From Plantactinospora sp. BC1 (GTDB lineage Bacteria > Actinomycetota > Actinomycetes > Mycobacteriales > Micromonosporaceae): a DNA stretch of 64,000 nt. The notes beneath the pieces are model-generated. The model had not been told where the DNA came from and did not search any database. It worked only from the letters and a program-made list of their open reading frames with translations. Made by a program: the position numbers and the translations under genes. Shown one piece after another: positions 28,062 through 36,512 of the stretch. Position 1 is the first letter of the stretch. Every line of letters begins with the position of its first letter. Where the stretch lies: contig NZ_CP028158.1 in assembly GCF_003030345.1 (NCBI RefSeq), positions 5,456,001 to 5,520,000 on the forward strand. The letters are read 5' to 3'.

Positions 28062-28175
28062 ACAGCCGGGCGGTGGCCGGGTGAACCGGCGCGATCACCG
28101 AAACCGCCGCCGCCCGCCGTATCGTTTTCGTAGGTTCCTCCAACCGGCCTGTCGCCGGGATCGGACGGGTACGCG

Positions 28176-29831
28176 ATGCTGCTGCGTGAGGCGCTGGACC
28201 GGCCCCAACTCCGGCTGACGCTGCTCACCGGCGAATCCGGACTGGACCGCCCGATCAGCCGGGTGTACGTCACCGACCTGCCCGATCCGCGCCGCTACCT
28301 CTCCGGCGGCGAGATCGTGCTCACCGGGCTGATGTGGCGGCGCCGGGCCGGTGACTCGGACGGGTTCGTGGCGGCCTGCGCCGCCGCCGGGGTCGCCGCG
28401 ATCGGTGCCGGCGACGCGGCGTACGGCTCGGTGCCGGAAGACCTGGTGACGGCGTGCCGGCGGTACGGCGTACCCCTGTTCGAAGTCCCGGTCGAGGTCT
28501 CCTTCCGGGACGTCATCGACGAGGTCACCCCGACCCTGTGGGCGCGCCGGGCGAACGGGCTGGCGACGGTGCTCGGCCGGTACCGGGGTCTGGTCGCGGC
28601 GATGGCCGGCGGCGCCCGGTTGGCCGACCTGATCCAGCCGGTCGCCGCCGACCTCGGCGTCGACTGCTGGGTGTTGACCGCGACCGGCCGGGCCGTCGCC
28701 GGTACCGGCGAGCTGCCGTCCGACGCCCGCCGCCGGTTGGCGGCCTCGTTCCTGGCCGCCGGCCGGCTGCCGACCGTGGTCGAGGTCGACGGCCGGCGGG
28801 TCTGGCTGGTCGCCGTCGCCGGCCGACCCGAGCACCGGCTCGCCGCCTGGCTGCTGGCCTGTGCGGCACGGGACACGGAACCGTCCGAGCACGAGGTCGC
28901 CGCCCGACCCGCCGCCGCCGGTCCCGGCACGGACCCCGGCCGCTCCCCGGACGCGGGTCGGGCCGCGATCGGCGAATCCGGTCCGCCTCCGAGGCTACCC
29001 GAGGCGGCAGCCGAACTGGTCAGCCTGGTGGCGCTGGAACGGGCCCACGCCGACGAGGCGGGTCGGGTGGAGCGGCGGCTCGCCGACCAGCTCGGCACGG
29101 TCCTGTCCACCGGCGCCTCCCCGGCGGAGTTGCGCGCCGCGCTCTCCGCCTGCGGGTTGCCGCCCCGGTCGACGCTGCTGGTGGCGGCCGTCCGGCTGAC
29201 CGGGCTGACCACGCCCCCGGAGCTGGCGGTCGCGGTCACCGAGGAACTCGCCCGGTCGACGGCGCTGCCGGCGGTGGTCACCGGCGCCGGCCGGCCCGGA
29301 ACGGTACTGGCCGTGCTGGCCGGTGGACGGACCGAACTCGCCGAGGTCTGCGAGGCGGTCCGGGGCACGGTCGCCGGGCTGGCGCCGGGGCTCGGCGCCG
29401 GACGGCTCGCGGTGGGGATCGGCGGACCGGCCGCCGACCCGGGCGGCCTGCCGGGCGCGGTCGAGCAGGCCGAGCATGCCCTGGCCACGGCGGACGCGGA
29501 TCCCGGCCCCGGCACGGTGGTCTCGGCCGGCGATCTCGCCTCGCACCTGTTGCTGCTCTCCGGCGTACCCGCCGAGGCGCGGCGGGCGTTCCGGGACCGG
29601 GTACTCGGCCCGGTGCTGGCCTACGACCGGACGCACGACAGCGACCTGCTCCACACGTTGGACGAGTTCCTCGCCTGTTCCGGGTCGTGGAGCCGGGCGG
29701 CCGAACGGCTGCACCTGCACGTCAACACCCTGCGCTACCGGATCGGCCGGATCGAGCAGCTCACCGGGCGGGACCTGTCGCGGTTTCCCGACCGGGTCGA
29801 CTGCTATCTCGCGCTGCGCCTACCGCACTGA
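28176..29831 (+). CDS. pucR: PucR-family transcriptional regulator
   Basis: 551 residues. The N-terminal PucR domain (LREALDRPQLRLTLLTGESGLDRPISRVYVTDLPDPRRYLSGG and onward) is the purine-catabolism regulatory domain. A GGDEF-like middle part follows. The C-terminal helix-turn-helix CSGSWSRAAERLHLHVNTLRYRIGRIEQLTG is the PucR_HTH/CdaR type. In Bacillus, PucR controls purine breakdown genes in response to allantoin-type effectors. Divergent placement over the purine operon strongly implies the same role here. It is typical in length. Confidence 0.93.
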   Translation: MLLREALDRPQLRLTLLTGESGLDRPISRVYVTDLPDPRRYLSGGEIVLTGLMWRRRAGDSDGFVAACAAAGVAAIGAGDAAYGSVPEDLVTACRRYGVPLFEVPVEVSFRDVIDEVTPTLWARRANGLATVLGRYRGLVAAMAGGARLADLIQPVAADLGVDCWVLTATGRAVAGTGELPSDARRRLAASFLAAGRLPTVVEVDGRRVWLVAVAGRPEHRLAAWLLACAARDTEPSEHEVAARPAAAGPGTDPGRSPDAGRAAIGESGPPPRLPEAAAELVSLVALERAHADEAGRVERRLADQLGTVLSTGASPAELRAALSACGLPPRSTLLVAAVRLTGLTTPPELAVAVTEELARSTALPAVVTGAGRPGTVLAVLAGGRTELAEVCEAVRGTVAGLAPGLGAGRLAVGIGGPAADPGGLPGAVEQAEHALATADADPGPGTVVSAGDLASHLLLLSGVPAEARRAFRDRVLGPVLAYDRTHDSDLLHTLDEFLACSGSWSRAAERLHLHVNTLRYRIGRIEQLTGRDLSRFPDRVDCYLALRLPH

Positions 29832-29901
29832 GGCCGGACCCTCGACCAGCGGGCGTCGGCCGGGCGAGCACGGTCACCTGGTCGGAGCGACGACCGCCGC
29901 G

Positions 29902-30564
29902 TCACGGCACGGTCGCCGGTGGCACGTCCAGGTCCGCGTCGTCCGCGACGTCGTCACAGGGTACGACCGACAGCCGCGCCTGGTGCCGCCGCAGGTACGG
30001 CCGGGCGCCCACGTCGCCGACCGCCAGCTCGGCCGCCCCGGACCAGTGTGAGCGGCCGAGCAGTACCGGATGGCCGCGCCGGGTACCGTAGCCGGCCATG
30101 CCGAGCGCGTCCGGTGCGGCGATCTCGACCAGCCGCCGGACCGCCTCGGCGGTGATCCCGGGCATGTCGACCAGCAGGACGACCGCCGCGACGGCGCCGG
30201 AGTCCCGCAGCGCGGTCAGCCCGGCCCGCAGCGAGGAGCCCATCCCGGACTCCCACTCCGGGTTCTGCACCGTCACGGCGTCGCCGAGTTCGGCCCGGGC
30301 CCGGATGGCCGGCGCGGCGGCCCCGAGCACCGCGACGACCGGCTCACAGCCACCGTCCCGGGCGACCTGGACCGCCCGCTCGACCAGCAGCCGGCCGTCG
30401 AGCCGGACCAGCGCCTTGGGCCCGCCGTAGCGCCGCCCCGCACCGGCGGCGAGCACCAGCCCGCCGACCCGCTCGACGGGTACTCGATCGGCCGTGACTC
30501 GATCGGCGGGTGTAAGCCGTCCGGTGGGGTCCGATGCCGGCTCGTCCGGAGCGAGGTGGGTCAC
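29902..30564 (-). CDS. mocA: MocA-type molybdenum cofactor cytidylyltransferase
   Basis: 220 residues of the MobA-like nucleotidyltransferase fold. GLVLAAGAGRRYGGPKALVRLDGRLL carries the nucleotide-binding loop, and VVLLVDMPGITAEAVRRLV the metal-binding Asp. These features fit MocA/MobA proteins that attach CMP (or GMP) to molybdopterin for xanthine oxidase-family enzymes. Its place next to the purine operon indicates that it matures the xanthine dehydrogenase here. The first 30 residues contain a repeat (TADRV, then TADRVPVERV), so translation might begin at an internal GTG. It converges on pucR. Confidence 0.82.
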   Translation of the reverse strand: MTHLAPDEPASDPTGRLTPADRVTADRVPVERVGGLVLAAGAGRRYGGPKALVRLDGRLLVERAVQVARDGGCEPVVAVLGAAAPAIRARAELGDAVTVQNPEWESGMGSSLRAGLTALRDSGAVAAVVLLVDMPGITAEAVRRLVEIAAPDALGMAGYGTRRGHPVLLGRSHWSGAAELAVGDVGARPYLRRHQARLSVVPCDDVADDADLDVPPATVP

Positions 30565-30755
30565 GGTCGGAGCCTAGTTCAGTCAAAAGATCTTGCCGAA
30601 GTTCCGGTTATGAGCAGCATTATCCGTTTTATACATCAGCCGTTCGGCTAGCATCCCCCGATACCAACGGGCTAAGGTGATGCCTGAACAGCCACACGAC
30701 ACCTCCACCACCCGACCACCACATAACGAACCTCCACCACCGAACAACTCTGGAG
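30565..30755. other. AT-richer region at left edge of biosynthetic cluster
   Basis: The 90 bases after 30575 are clearly less GC-rich than the window and probably hold promoters for the cluster and for mocA; no consensus pair of boxes could be fixed. Two ACCTCC stretches (30701-30706 and 30730-30735) are complementary to the GGAGGT at 30752-30757, so the leader could mask the ribosome binding site of the PCP gene. An ATG at 30680 opens a 26-codon proline-rich reading in another frame. Confidence 0.5.
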
Positions 30756-31022
30756 GTGGCGTTCGAGGCGCCGCGTTCGGTGACGGAGCGGGTGTTGGCG
30801 GGGTTGTGGGTGGAGTTGTTGGGGGTGGACCGGGTCGGGGTGCACGACAACTTCTTCGAACTCGGCGGACACTCACTGCTGATGATGCAGTTGTTGTGGC
30901 GACTACAGGAACAGTTCGGTGCCGAGGTGCCACTCGAACTGCTCTTCGAGGCGAGTACGGTCGCCGAACTCGCCGCGGCCCTCGACGACCAGGCAATGTC
31001 GGCCGCACGGCCGACCGACTGA
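30756..31022 (+). CDS. Free-standing peptidyl carrier protein
   Basis: 88 residues. [12 protein letters not shown] contains the phosphopantetheine Ser (S40). The preceding SVTERVLAGLWVELLGVDRVGV and following VPLELLFEASTVAELAAAL are those of a PCP cut out of an NRPS module. It could carry an amino acid for one of the stand-alone or terminal condensation domains. Leu codons TTG cluster in the first half (four in residues 14-22), unlike neighbouring genes. The GTG at 30756 overlaps its own GGAGGT, so the start is uncertain; a frameshift could join it to the proline-rich reading from ATG 30680. Confidence 0.85.
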   Translation: MAFEAPRSVTERVLAGLWVELLGVDRVGVHDNFFELGGHSLLMMQLLWRLQEQFGAEVPLELLFEASTVAELAAALDDQAMSAARPTD

Positions 31023-31075
31023 CCCACCGACAACGCGAGCCGATCCGCCCATCGCGCGGGCGGAGGCCGCGTGCT

Positions 31076-31104
31076 GCACAACTGGGGAGTTCCTGCGGTT
31101 GCAC
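31076..31104. promoter_or_regulatory. StrR-like inverted repeat, site 1
   Basis: GCACAACTG, 11 bases, CGGTTGCAC. The layout equals the published StrR-family target (GTTCGACTG-N11-CAGTCGAAC), with the core ACTG-N11-CGGT kept. It lies 117 bases upstream of the first PhyH gene. Related sites are at 41400, 42521 and 49989. Confidence 0.4.
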
Positions 31105-31220
31105 GCCGAGTCCGGGTGAATTCCACGCCCTGGCTGCCCTCGCGGAAGTTCGCTATACCTATGGCACACCGGCGGCCCGTCGCGTCCGGAGACAGGACGC
31201 GCATGGAGAGGAGCACCGGC

Positions 31221-32159
31221 ATGGAATCGGCATTCGCATCCGAGGTACCGCTGACGGACGAAGAGCGGTCGCGGCTGGCCGACGACGGATATCTCGTACT
31301 GCGTGGCGTCCTCCCGGACGACGCACTGCAACCGGTCCGGGACGCGCTCGCCGCGGTCGTCGACCGGATGGCGCGGCAGTGGCGGGACGAGGGGCTCATC
31401 GAGCAGTTGCACGAGGACGCCCCGTTCACCACCCGGTGGTGGCTGATCCGCCAGCAGCTGCCGGCACTGCGCCCGGTGACCTGGCGCCGGGTGCTGGTCA
31501 GTGAGGCGATGTACCGGCTGTGGCGGCGCCCTGAGCTGACCGGCCGGATGCGGAGCTGGCTCGGCGACGAACTCTGGGCGCACGACACCTGGAACGGCCG
31601 TCCGCGCGAGCCGTGGGCACCGGTCCAGAAGATCGGCTGGCACCAGGACGCGTACTACCTGCGGGGCTGGGAGCCGGCCGACGGCAACATCCTGACCTGC
31701 TGGATTCCGCTGGTGCCGGTCGACGCCCGGGCCGGTTGCCTCCAGATCCTGCCGGGCTCACACCGGCACGGCGTGATCCCGCCGGAGTTCGACGAGTTCC
31801 GCAACAAGAACGTCTCGGTCGAGCGGCTCGGCCACATCGAGCCGGTCACCCTGCCGACCGTGCCGGGCGACGTGGTGATCTTCACCGAGAGCACGGTCCA
31901 CCAGGCGCTGCCGAACGAGTCCGAGGGTGTGCGCTGGACCGTGGACGTACGGTTCGGCGCGGAGAGCCCGGCCATGCGGCGCAAGGCCCGAGGCGGGTAC
32001 CTCTGCCGGACGGCCGGCGACCCCGGCCGGATCGAGAGCTACGACGAGTGGGCGGCCAAGTACGACCCGCGCACCGGGGCGATGGCCGCACAGCTGCGCG
32101 CCATCGACGCGGCCGCGATGCGCAGCGGAAGCATGGCCCGGGACATCAGCACCTACTGA
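31221..32159 (+). CDS. PhyH-family Fe(II)/2-oxoglutarate dioxygenase 1
   Basis: 312 residues of the phytanoyl-CoA dioxygenase family. The iron-binding facial triad is complete: HQD at H141/D143 (GWHQDAYY) and H227 (STVHQALPN); the following Arg of VRWTVDV (near 237) should bind 2-oxoglutarate. A hydroxylation of an amino acid, sugar or peptide-bound residue is expected. ATG 31221 is preferred because GAGAGGAG lies 7 bases upstream; ATG 31203 is an alternative. The gene heads a run with a glycosyltransferase and a formyltransferase. Confidence 0.87.
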   Translation: MESAFASEVPLTDEERSRLADDGYLVLRGVLPDDALQPVRDALAAVVDRMARQWRDEGLIEQLHEDAPFTTRWWLIRQQLPALRPVTWRRVLVSEAMYRLWRRPELTGRMRSWLGDELWAHDTWNGRPREPWAPVQKIGWHQDAYYLRGWEPADGNILTCWIPLVPVDARAGCLQILPGSHRHGVIPPEFDEFRNKNVSVERLGHIEPVTLPTVPGDVVIFTESTVHQALPNESEGVRWTVDVRFGAESPAMRRKARGGYLCRTAGDPGRIESYDEWAAKYDPRTGAMAAQLRAIDAAAMRSGSMARDISTY

Positions 32160-32175
32160 CGGAACTGGGGGTTTC

Positions 32176-33393
32176 GTGGCCAACATAGCCGTGGCCAGCC
32201 TGGGCTCACGCGGAGACCTCTTTCCGCTGCTCGGGATCGGGCGGTCGCTGCGCGACCGGGGCCACCGGGTCACCGTCTTCGAATACTCGGAGTACGCGGA
32301 CGACGTCACCCGGACCAACCTGCGGTTCGCCCCGCTGGGCACCGGCAGCGCCTGCCAGGAGGTCTTCGAGAACTCGGGAGAGACGTCCCAGGCACTGTCC
32401 CAGTTGATCCGCCGGGTGGCGCTGCCGACCGCGGCCGAGGCGGCCCGCCGGATCGTCGCCGAGGGACCCTTCGACGTCGTGATCGCCAACCACTTCCAGT
32501 ACGGCGGCCAGCTCGCCGCCGAACTGCTGGGCGTACCGCTGATCTCGGTGACCGGGGTCGACATCGTCGAGCTGTACTATCCGCCGGCCGGCGCCTCGGC
32601 CGAGGAGCGTGCCCTGGCCGAGCGCACGCTGCGGCTGGTGGACCGGCTCGGCACACCGCCGCTGAACGCCATCCGGCGCGAGCTGGGCCTGCCGGAGCGG
32701 CCCCACGCCAGCACCCTCGGCAGCCTCTCCGACGACGCCGTTCTGGTGATCGTCTCCGAGCTGTTCCTCTCGGGTACCGATTCCTGGCCCGACCATTTCC
32801 GCATCGCCGGGTACCCGGCGTACGAGGGCAGCGACGGGCTGGCGGTGCCGCCACGGGTGCAGCGCTTCGTCGACCGTACCGACCTGGGCCCACTGGTCAT
32901 CTGCACCCTGGGGGACAGCTGGGCCAACGACTACCCGCCGACCTGTGCCCACCTCGCCCGGCTGGCGCAGCGGCTCCGGTTCCGGGTGCTCTACCTCGTC
33001 TGCCGGGGCCGGGTCGACGCCGAGGGCGAGCACTGCCTGGTCCACCAGTTCGCCCCGCTGTCCCGGCTGTTGCCGCAGGCGAGGGCGATCGTGCACCACG
33101 CCGGCCGGGGCAGCCTGCTCACCGGGATGCGGGCGGGCGTGCCGGCGCTGATGATCCCGCACTGGCTCGACGGCTTCGAGAACGCCCGCCGGGCCGAGCG
33201 GCTCGGCGTCGGTCGGGTGGTGGCGCCGGACCTGGACCCGGCGGCGGTGAGCCGGGCGATCACCGAGCTCCTGGGCGACGAGGCGTACCACGTCGCGGCC
33301 AGAGCGGCCGCCGCCCGCCTCGCCGAGGACCCCGATCCGGGACGGGTCGCCGAGGAACTCGTGCTCGGCACGGTCGGGTCGCGGTCGTGGTGA
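32176..33393 (+). CDS. GT1 glycosyltransferase 1
   Basis: 405 residues of the GT-B fold, in the EryCIII/MGT group. The N-terminus ANIAVASLGSRGDLFPLLGIGRSLRDRGHRVTVF is the acceptor-domain start; the nucleotide-sugar site near the C-terminus reads IVHHAGRGSLLTGMRAGVPALMIPHWLDGFENARRAERLGVG. This site, with its HHAGRG motif, is typical of transferases for TDP- or UDP-sugars onto natural products. GTG start at 32176. It precedes a formyltransferase with a four-base overlap. Confidence 0.88.
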   Translation: MANIAVASLGSRGDLFPLLGIGRSLRDRGHRVTVFEYSEYADDVTRTNLRFAPLGTGSACQEVFENSGETSQALSQLIRRVALPTAAEAARRIVAEGPFDVVIANHFQYGGQLAAELLGVPLISVTGVDIVELYYPPAGASAEERALAERTLRLVDRLGTPPLNAIRRELGLPERPHASTLGSLSDDAVLVIVSELFLSGTDSWPDHFRIAGYPAYEGSDGLAVPPRVQRFVDRTDLGPLVICTLGDSWANDYPPTCAHLARLAQRLRFRVLYLVCRGRVDAEGEHCLVHQFAPLSRLLPQARAIVHHAGRGSLLTGMRAGVPALMIPHWLDGFENARRAERLGVGRVVAPDLDPAAVSRAITELLGDEAYHVAARAAAARLAEDPDPGRVAEELVLGTVGSRSW

Positions 33394-34247
33394 GCGCGGA
33401 ACCGCCGATGCGGGTGGCGATCGGCGGCCGTGGCTGGCTGCCGGTACGGGCCGCCCGGCTGCTCGGCTCACTGGTCGCGGCCGGCGCGCTGGAGGCCCGG
33501 ATCGAGGTGGTGCGCAACGACGGCGACCCGGGACGGGACACCTGGATGCCCTCGCTGGCGGCCCTCGCCCAGCGGCGTGGCTGGCGGGTGCACCGCACCG
33601 CGGAGACGGCCGGGCTCGGGCCACGGGACGTCTTCCTGTCGTTGCAGCACGACGTGATCGTGGACTGCGCCCGGCTCGGCGGTGCCGCCGCCTACAACCT
33701 GCACTTCGCGCTCCTGCCGCACTACCGGGGCAGCCTGACCTCGCTGCTGCCGATCCGCCGGGGCGAGAGCCGGGTGGGTGTCACCCTGCACGTGTTGGCG
33801 CCGTCGGTCGACGCCGGGCCGGTGATCGCGACCCGCGCCTTCGAGCTGCCACCCTTCACGACCGCGTACGACCTGTTCCAGACCTACCACCGGTACGGGT
33901 TCGAGCTGCTCAAGGAGCATCTGGAGGCGTTGCTGCACGGCACGGTCACCGCCACCGCGCAGGACGACTCCGCCGCGACCACGTTCTACCGCAGCTCGGT
34001 CGACTTCACCGACCTGGAGGTGAGCGACTTCGACCGCGACGCCGAGCAGGTGCGGGACTGGTGTCGCTCGCTCATCTTCCCGCCGATCCAGCTGCCGACG
34101 TACCGGGGCCGGCGGGTCGGCTCCTGCTACGTGCTGCGCTGGAACGGCGTCGCCGCCGCGCCCGGCACCGTCCTCGACGAGGATCCCGACCAGGTGGTCG
34201 TGGCCTGCCGGCGTGACCTGGTGTGCCTGGAGTTCGCCACCGACTGA
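33390..34247 (+). CDS. Formyltransferase, sugar or amino-acid N-formyl type
   Basis: 285 residues of the methionyl-tRNA formyltransferase-like fold. The catalytic Asn-x-His is in AAYNLHFALLPHYRG (near 104) and the catalytic Asp in APSVDAGPV (near 140), so the Asn/His/Asp set is intact. It transfers a formyl group from 10-formyl-tetrahydrofolate to an amine. The C-terminal part (PPIQLPTYRGRRVGSCYVLRWNG) is not the tRNA-binding domain, so a metabolite is the substrate. With the DegT aminotransferase at 61413 it could make a formamido sugar; formylation of a peptide or diaminobutyrate amine is also possible. GTGA overlap with the glycosyltransferase stop. Confidence 0.83.
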   Translation: MSAEPPMRVAIGGRGWLPVRAARLLGSLVAAGALEARIEVVRNDGDPGRDTWMPSLAALAQRRGWRVHRTAETAGLGPRDVFLSLQHDVIVDCARLGGAAAYNLHFALLPHYRGSLTSLLPIRRGESRVGVTLHVLAPSVDAGPVIATRAFELPPFTTAYDLFQTYHRYGFELLKEHLEALLHGTVTATAQDDSAATTFYRSSVDFTDLEVSDFDRDAEQVRDWCRSLIFPPIQLPTYRGRRVGSCYVLRWNGVAAAPGTVLDEDPDQVVVACRRDLVCLEFATD

Positions 34248-34299
34248 CCGGTACGGCCGTGCCGCGCCACCACGTGCCGACCGCGCCGACCGTGCCCCG

Positions 34300-35424
34300 T
34301 CAGGCCAGCACGTCGAGCGGGCCGGCGGTGGCGGCCCGGGTACGCAGCGGGTCGAAGCGCCGCAGCGGGGCCGGGGTCCGACCCGACGAGATCGCCAGGG
34401 CGATCGCCTCGGTCAGCGGCGGTGCCAGTTTGAAGCCCCGACCGCCGAAGCCGTAGGCGACGAGCAGCCCCTCCCCGACCGGCCCGATGTAGGGCTGGCC
34501 GTCCCCGGTGAGGTCGAACTCGGACTCGACGACCAGCCGTGGCCGGGGCAGGGCCCGGTCCAGCCGGGTGGTCGCGGCGGCCCGGAGCGCGTCCAGGAAG
34601 GACCGGCCGCGCGCCTCGGTGCGGAGCGTCCCCAGCAGGCCCCCGCGAACCGGGCGCAGCAGCACGTCGTGCACCAGGTCCACGACGGCCGGCAGGGCAC
34701 CGTGCGGGGCGCCGGAGCGGGCACCGCCGGCCTCGGGGAGGTCGGGGAAGAGGCCGAGGCTGACCGGCTGCCGGTGGATCCGGCGCCGGGTGGCCGGATC
34801 GGGCAGCAGCGCCGGAGTGGCCGCGCCGGCCGCCAGCAGCACCACCGAGGCGTCCGAGGCGGGCCCGTCGGCGGTGCGGAGCCGCCAGCCGTCGCCGATC
34901 CGGTCCAGCGCGCGTACCCGGGTCAGCCGGAGCGCACCGCCCGCCCGCAGGAAGGCCCGGACCAGGGAGAGCAGCACGACCCGTGGGTCGGCGCAGCCGG
35001 CGTCGGGCTCGTACCAGGCCACGCCGGCCCCCGGGTCGTACCCGCCGGGGACCTCGGCCCGGTCGCACCGCCGCGGCGGGGTCCCGGAACGCCCGGCGAC
35101 GGCCCGGCCGGCCCGGGTCGCCGCCTCGGCGGCCTCCGCCGGGGTGACCACGACGACGCCGCAGCGCAGCAGGGCGGCCAGTGCCGGCGGCACCTGGTCG
35201 CTCCACCGTCGGTACCAGGAGAGCCCCTCGGTGGCCAGCTCCGGCTCGTCGCAGAGCGTCCGGAGCACCGCGGCCGACCCGGCGGTGGTGCCACCGACCA
35301 GCCGCTCGGCCAGCAGCAGCACCCGGTGGCCGGCAGCCTGGAGCCGCCACGCGGTGAGCGCCCCGATGATGCCGGCGCCGACCACCGCGACGTCGGCCCG
35401 TCCGGTACGCCGGTCCAGCGCCAT
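34300..35424 (-). CDS. FAD-dependent oxidoreductase, DAO family
   Basis: 374 residues. The dinucleotide-binding motif VAVVGAGIIGALTAWRLQAAGHRVLLLAE is at the N-terminus and the FAD-contacting TGDGQPYIGPVGEGLLVAYGFGGRGFKLAPPLTEAIA near the C-terminus, as in glycine oxidase and sarcosine oxidase relatives. It likely oxidises an amine or amino acid to an imine with H2O2 release. ATG 35424 has GGGGAGGA 4 bases upstream. It is on the opposite strand to its neighbours and divergent from the SDR gene, so it has its own promoter in 35425-35561. Confidence 0.85.
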   Translation of the reverse strand: MALDRRTGRADVAVVGAGIIGALTAWRLQAAGHRVLLLAERLVGGTTAGSAAVLRTLCDEPELATEGLSWYRRWSDQVPPALAALLRCGVVVVTPAEAAEAATRAGRAVAGRSGTPPRRCDRAEVPGGYDPGAGVAWYEPDAGCADPRVVLLSLVRAFLRAGGALRLTRVRALDRIGDGWRLRTADGPASDASVVLLAAGAATPALLPDPATRRRIHRQPVSLGLFPDLPEAGGARSGAPHGALPAVVDLVHDVLLRPVRGGLLGTLRTEARGRSFLDALRAAATTRLDRALPRPRLVVESEFDLTGDGQPYIGPVGEGLLVAYGFGGRGFKLAPPLTEAIALAISSGRTPAPLRRFDPLRTRAATAGPLDVLA

Positions 35425-35561
35425 CGGATCCTCCCCACGTCGAACCCTGGCCGTCGCACCGGCCACTGAGCAGAATGCGGGTTGCCGCGACTGTCGACAA
35501 TCGCATCGGTGGTGTTCAGCATGGTGATTCCGGCCCGACCCGGTGCTCCGGTGGGGTGGCC

Positions 35562-36512
35562 GTGAGCCGGGTGGTCGTGCTCGGCGGCACGGGATTCGTC
35601 GGCGGGGCGATCGCCGCTCTCCTCGGCCCGGGCGGTCGACCGGAGCCCGGGGTGGTGGCCGTCGGACTGCCGGGCAGCGGAGCGGCGGTCCCGCGCGGCG
35701 TGCCGGTGGTCGAGCGCGACCTGCTCGCCGACCCGGCGTCGGGCGAGGACCTGCTCCGGGGTGCCGACGCGGTGGTCTACGCGCTCGCGCCGGCCGGGCC
35801 GCGCCGTACCGCCGGGGAGCGGATGGTCGAGGCGGCCGGCCGGCTCGCCTCGGCGGCGGCCCGGGCCGGGGTACGTCGCTGGGTGCAGGTGAGCAACGTC
35901 AGCGTCTACGGTCCGGGCGACGGCTGGGTCGAGGACGACACCCCGGCCGATCCGCGGAATCCGCTCGGCGAGGCGACGGTGCGGATGGAGGAGACGGTAC
36001 GGCGGAGGCTGGCGCCCGGGCCGACCCTCGGCACCTTCCTGCGGGCCGGACCGGTCTACGCGGAGGACCCGGAGCGGACCGGGGTGTCGGCGTCCTATGT
36101 GGACCCGGGACTGAACTGGCTGAGCTTCGTACGCCGGGACGACCTCGCCGGCGCCGTCCGGTTGGCGCTGGCCGGGAAGCTGCCCGAGGTGTGCGTGGTC
36201 GCCGACGGGGAGCCGCTGCGGGCGGTCGAGGCGGCCCGGCTCGCCGCCCGGTGGCGGGGGTGTGCGCCGCGACCCGTACCCGAGGCCACCGCGGCCCGGT
36301 TCGGCGCCGACGCGTACGCCGTGCTGACCTCGTCGGTACGACTGCGCCCGGTGGCACTGCTGGCGGCCGGATGGCGCCCCTGCGCACCGTTGCGGGCGGC
36401 GACGCCGCACCCGCACCCGGCCGGCTCAGCAGAGCAGCCGCCCCGCTCAGCGCAGCCCTCGGCCAGCGCAGCACAGGGCTCAGCGCAGGGCGGATTCGAG
36501 GGCCGGCCGTAG
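35562..36512 (+). CDS. Atypical SDR, NAD-dependent epimerase-like
   Basis: 316 residues of the extended/atypical short-chain dehydrogenase fold. The NAD(P) loop GGTGFVGGAIAALL is at residues 8-21 and VSNVSVYGPGDGWVEDDTP in the middle. At the place of the catalytic YxxxK the sequence reads LGEAT, so Tyr and Lys are absent, as in YeeZ-like atypical SDRs. Classical epimerase or reductase chemistry is therefore uncertain. The last 35 residues are Pro/Ala/Gln/Ser-rich and overlap, tail to tail, the end of the kinase gene on the other strand (36480-36512). GTG start. Confidence 0.75.
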   Translation: MSRVVVLGGTGFVGGAIAALLGPGGRPEPGVVAVGLPGSGAAVPRGVPVVERDLLADPASGEDLLRGADAVVYALAPAGPRRTAGERMVEAAGRLASAAARAGVRRWVQVSNVSVYGPGDGWVEDDTPADPRNPLGEATVRMEETVRRRLAPGPTLGTFLRAGPVYAEDPERTGVSASYVDPGLNWLSFVRRDDLAGAVRLALAGKLPEVCVVADGEPLRAVEAARLAARWRGCAPRPVPEATAARFGADAYAVLTSSVRLRPVALLAAGWRPCAPLRAATPHPHPAGSAEQPPRSAQPSASAAQGSAQGGFEGRP

